Below are positions 62,833 to 64,000 of a DNA stretch of 64,000 nucleotides, in pieces. Under the pieces are notes generated by a model. That model had not been told where the DNA came from. It worked only from the letters and a program-made list of their open reading frames with translations, and made no database searches. The DNA lies in assembly GCF_020524325.1 (NCBI RefSeq), contig NZ_JAIVKY010000002.1, positions 124,001 to 188,000 on the forward strand, in the 5' to 3' direction. Each line of letters starts with the position of its first letter. Position 1 is the stretch's first letter. Source of the DNA: Sutcliffiella horikoshii. GTDB lineage: Bacteria > Bacillota > Bacilli > Bacillales > Bacillaceae_I. A program made the position numbers and the translations under genes.

Positions 62833-64000
62833 TTAACCAATTATTAAAAGCCAGAAATATAGGCCTAATAGCGTGATGAATAGAGTTGGTATAGTTAGGA
62901 TGATACCTACTTTGAAGTAATAGCCCCAACTGATTTTTACACCTTTAAGACTTAAAACGTGTAGCCATAGTAATGTTGCCAAGGAACCGATTGGTGTAAT
63001 TTTCGGGCCAAGGTCTGATCCAATAACATTGGCATAGATTAACGCTTCCCGGATGGTTCCGGTTGTAACTGTATCTTTGATTGCCAATGCATCAATCATG
63101 ACAGTCGGCATGTTATTCATGAAAGATGAAAGGATAGCTGCAATGAACCCCATGGATAACGTTGCAACGAAAAGTCCTTCATCAGCTGCCATTTGGATGA
63201 CATCTGTAAGTAGATTTGTCAATCCTACGTTTCTTAGCCCATATACAACCACATACATCCCAATCGAGAAGAACACGATGGCCCAAGGCGCGCCTTTTAA
63301 GATCTGCTTCGTGTTAATGACTGGACTGTTTCTGCTTATTAATAGAAAAATAATAGCTACAGATGCTGCTACAAATGAAACAGGAATACCGGCAAATTCA
63401 CTAGCAAAATATCCTATCAGAAGGACAGCTAACACTATCCATGAAAGATTGAAAAGCTTCATATCTTTTATTGCTTCTCTCGGTGCCTTCAATACGGAAA
63501 TATCGTAGTTTTCCGGAATGCTTTTACGGAAGAACAAGTAAAGCACTACAATACTTGCACCAAGCGCAAAGAAGTTCGGAACAATCATTCGTGAAGCATA
63601 TTCCACAAACCCTATATCGAAAAAGTCTGCAGAAACGATGTTCACAAGGTTACTAACCACTAGTGGTAGCGAAGTGGTGTCAGCAATGAACCCACTAGCC
63701 ATAATAAACGGTAAGATCATCTTTTCTTTAAACTGCAAGTTCCTCACCATTGCAAGAACAATCGGAGTCAGGATAAGTGCCGCTCCATCATTTGCGAAGA
63801 ATGCTGCAACTACTGCCCCAAGCAAGGTGATATAGATGAACATCCTCACTCCACTTCCCTTAGCGAATCGCGCCATGTGTAAGGCAGACCACTCAAAGAA
63901 TCCTACTTCATCTAAAATGAGGGATATGATAATCAATGCCACAAACGTCAATGTTGCATTCCAAACGATGCTTGTCACATCAATAACGTCTGTAAAGGTT
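62833..64000 (-). CDS. arsB: Arsenite efflux pump ArsB (5' end beyond the window)
   Basis: ArsB carries arsenite across the membrane, alone or with ArsA. The visible 388 residues are nearly all membrane helices and contain the family motifs [51 protein letters not shown] and [19 protein letters not shown]. The frame is open through position 64000, where the sequence reads [13 protein letters not shown]. About 40 N-terminal residues should therefore lie outside; the GTG at 63978 is not a likely start. Confidence 0.95.
   Translation of the reverse strand, partial: TFTDVIDVTSIVWNATLTFVALIIISLILDEVGFFEWSALHMARFAKGSGVRMFIYITLLGAVVAAFFANDGAALILTPIVLAMVRNLQFKEKMILPFIMASGFIADTTSLPLVVSNLVNIVSADFFDIGFVEYASRMIVPNFFALGASIVVLYLFFRKSIPENYDISVLKAPREAIKDMKLFNLSWIVLAVLLIGYFASEFAGIPVSFVAASVAIIFLLISRNSPVINTKQILKGAPWAIVFFSIGMYVVVYGLRNVGLTNLLTDVIQMAADEGLFVATLSMGFIAAILSSFMNNMPTVMIDALAIKDTVTTGTIREALIYANVIGSDLGPKITPIGSLATLLWLHVLSLKGVKISWGYYFKVGIILTIPTLFITLLGLYFWLLIIG

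Noticed and set aside
63976-63978. GTG at 63978 as the arsB start
   Set aside because: The frame remains open to the window edge with ArsB-like sequence, and the protein would lack its first helices.

Overview
The window is a low-GC Bacillota chromosome segment, almost certainly Bacillaceae (Bacillus in the wide sense). The evidence is strong AGGAGG-type ribosome binding sites, competence (comG), sporulation/germination and teichoic-acid genes, CcpA/CodY/Rex/GlcT-type control signals, and long stretches of gene order recognisable from the B. subtilis yqg-yqh and dpp-ykf regions. I cannot fix the species. Most genes are on the minus strand.

Layout. 1-2.3 kb: an ECF sigma factor with a membrane partner running off the window edge, and an M29 aminopeptidase. 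2.6-4.9 kb: ptsHI preceded by a GlcT-type RNA antiterminator/terminator leader, but with no ptsG between leader and ptsH. 5.0-10.1 kb: yqzE, aroK, a DUF2642 protein and the complete comGABCDEFG pseudopilus operon. 10.3-21.1 kb: the dppABCDE-ykfABCD system for uptake and degradation of murein/D-amino-acid peptides, with a CodY-like box over the dppA promoter, a penicillin-binding-fold hydrolase at its end and a GC-rich repeat inserted between dppD and dppE. 21.4-30 kb: a DJ-1/PfpI protein, a lone siderophore-type N-hydroxylase, a PAS histidine kinase, a beta-propeller protein, a second MurG, the DUF1659/DUF2922/YvrJ trio and an MgsR-like Spx paralogue. 30.3-49 kb: a yqg region (yqgY, a MidA-like methyltransferase, yqgX, yqgW, yqgV, yqgU, yqgT, LTA synthase yqgS, glucokinase, yqgQ, a GerA/SpoVAF-like protein, rhomboid gluP, a chemoreceptor, ldh, a DUF92 protein, yqgN), then rpmG. 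49.8-53.7 kb: a sugar nucleotidyltransferase/glycosyltransferase pair and two small membrane-anchored proteins. 54-64 kb: a metal/metalloid resistance island with cadAC, an ArsP-type permease with a cysteine-rich MarR regulator, a zinc-type oxidoreductase, a HesB/IscA-like gene with an in-frame UGA, a CX5R phosphatase, arsA, arsD, arsC and the start-less end of arsB.

Three kinds of non-genic structure stand out. (i) A family of GC-rich hairpin elements of about 130 bp occurs at seven loci. It has two arm types around one conserved core; at three loci the two types sit side by side as a composite, and at two loci a 211-216 bp unit bounded by GCCACTGA inverted repeats is inserted inside another copy. 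(ii) An eight-copy 52-bp tandem array lies at 40.8-41.2 kb. (iii) Two short-motif arrays spaced by 20-21 bp lie at 2.4 and 53.8 kb.

The most interesting single item is the HesB-like gene at 59.3-59.6 kb. Its UGA lies exactly where this family normally carries its conserved cysteine, and the frame stays open and family-like on both sides. That is the signature of a selenoprotein, though the window cannot show whether the host has selenocysteine machinery.
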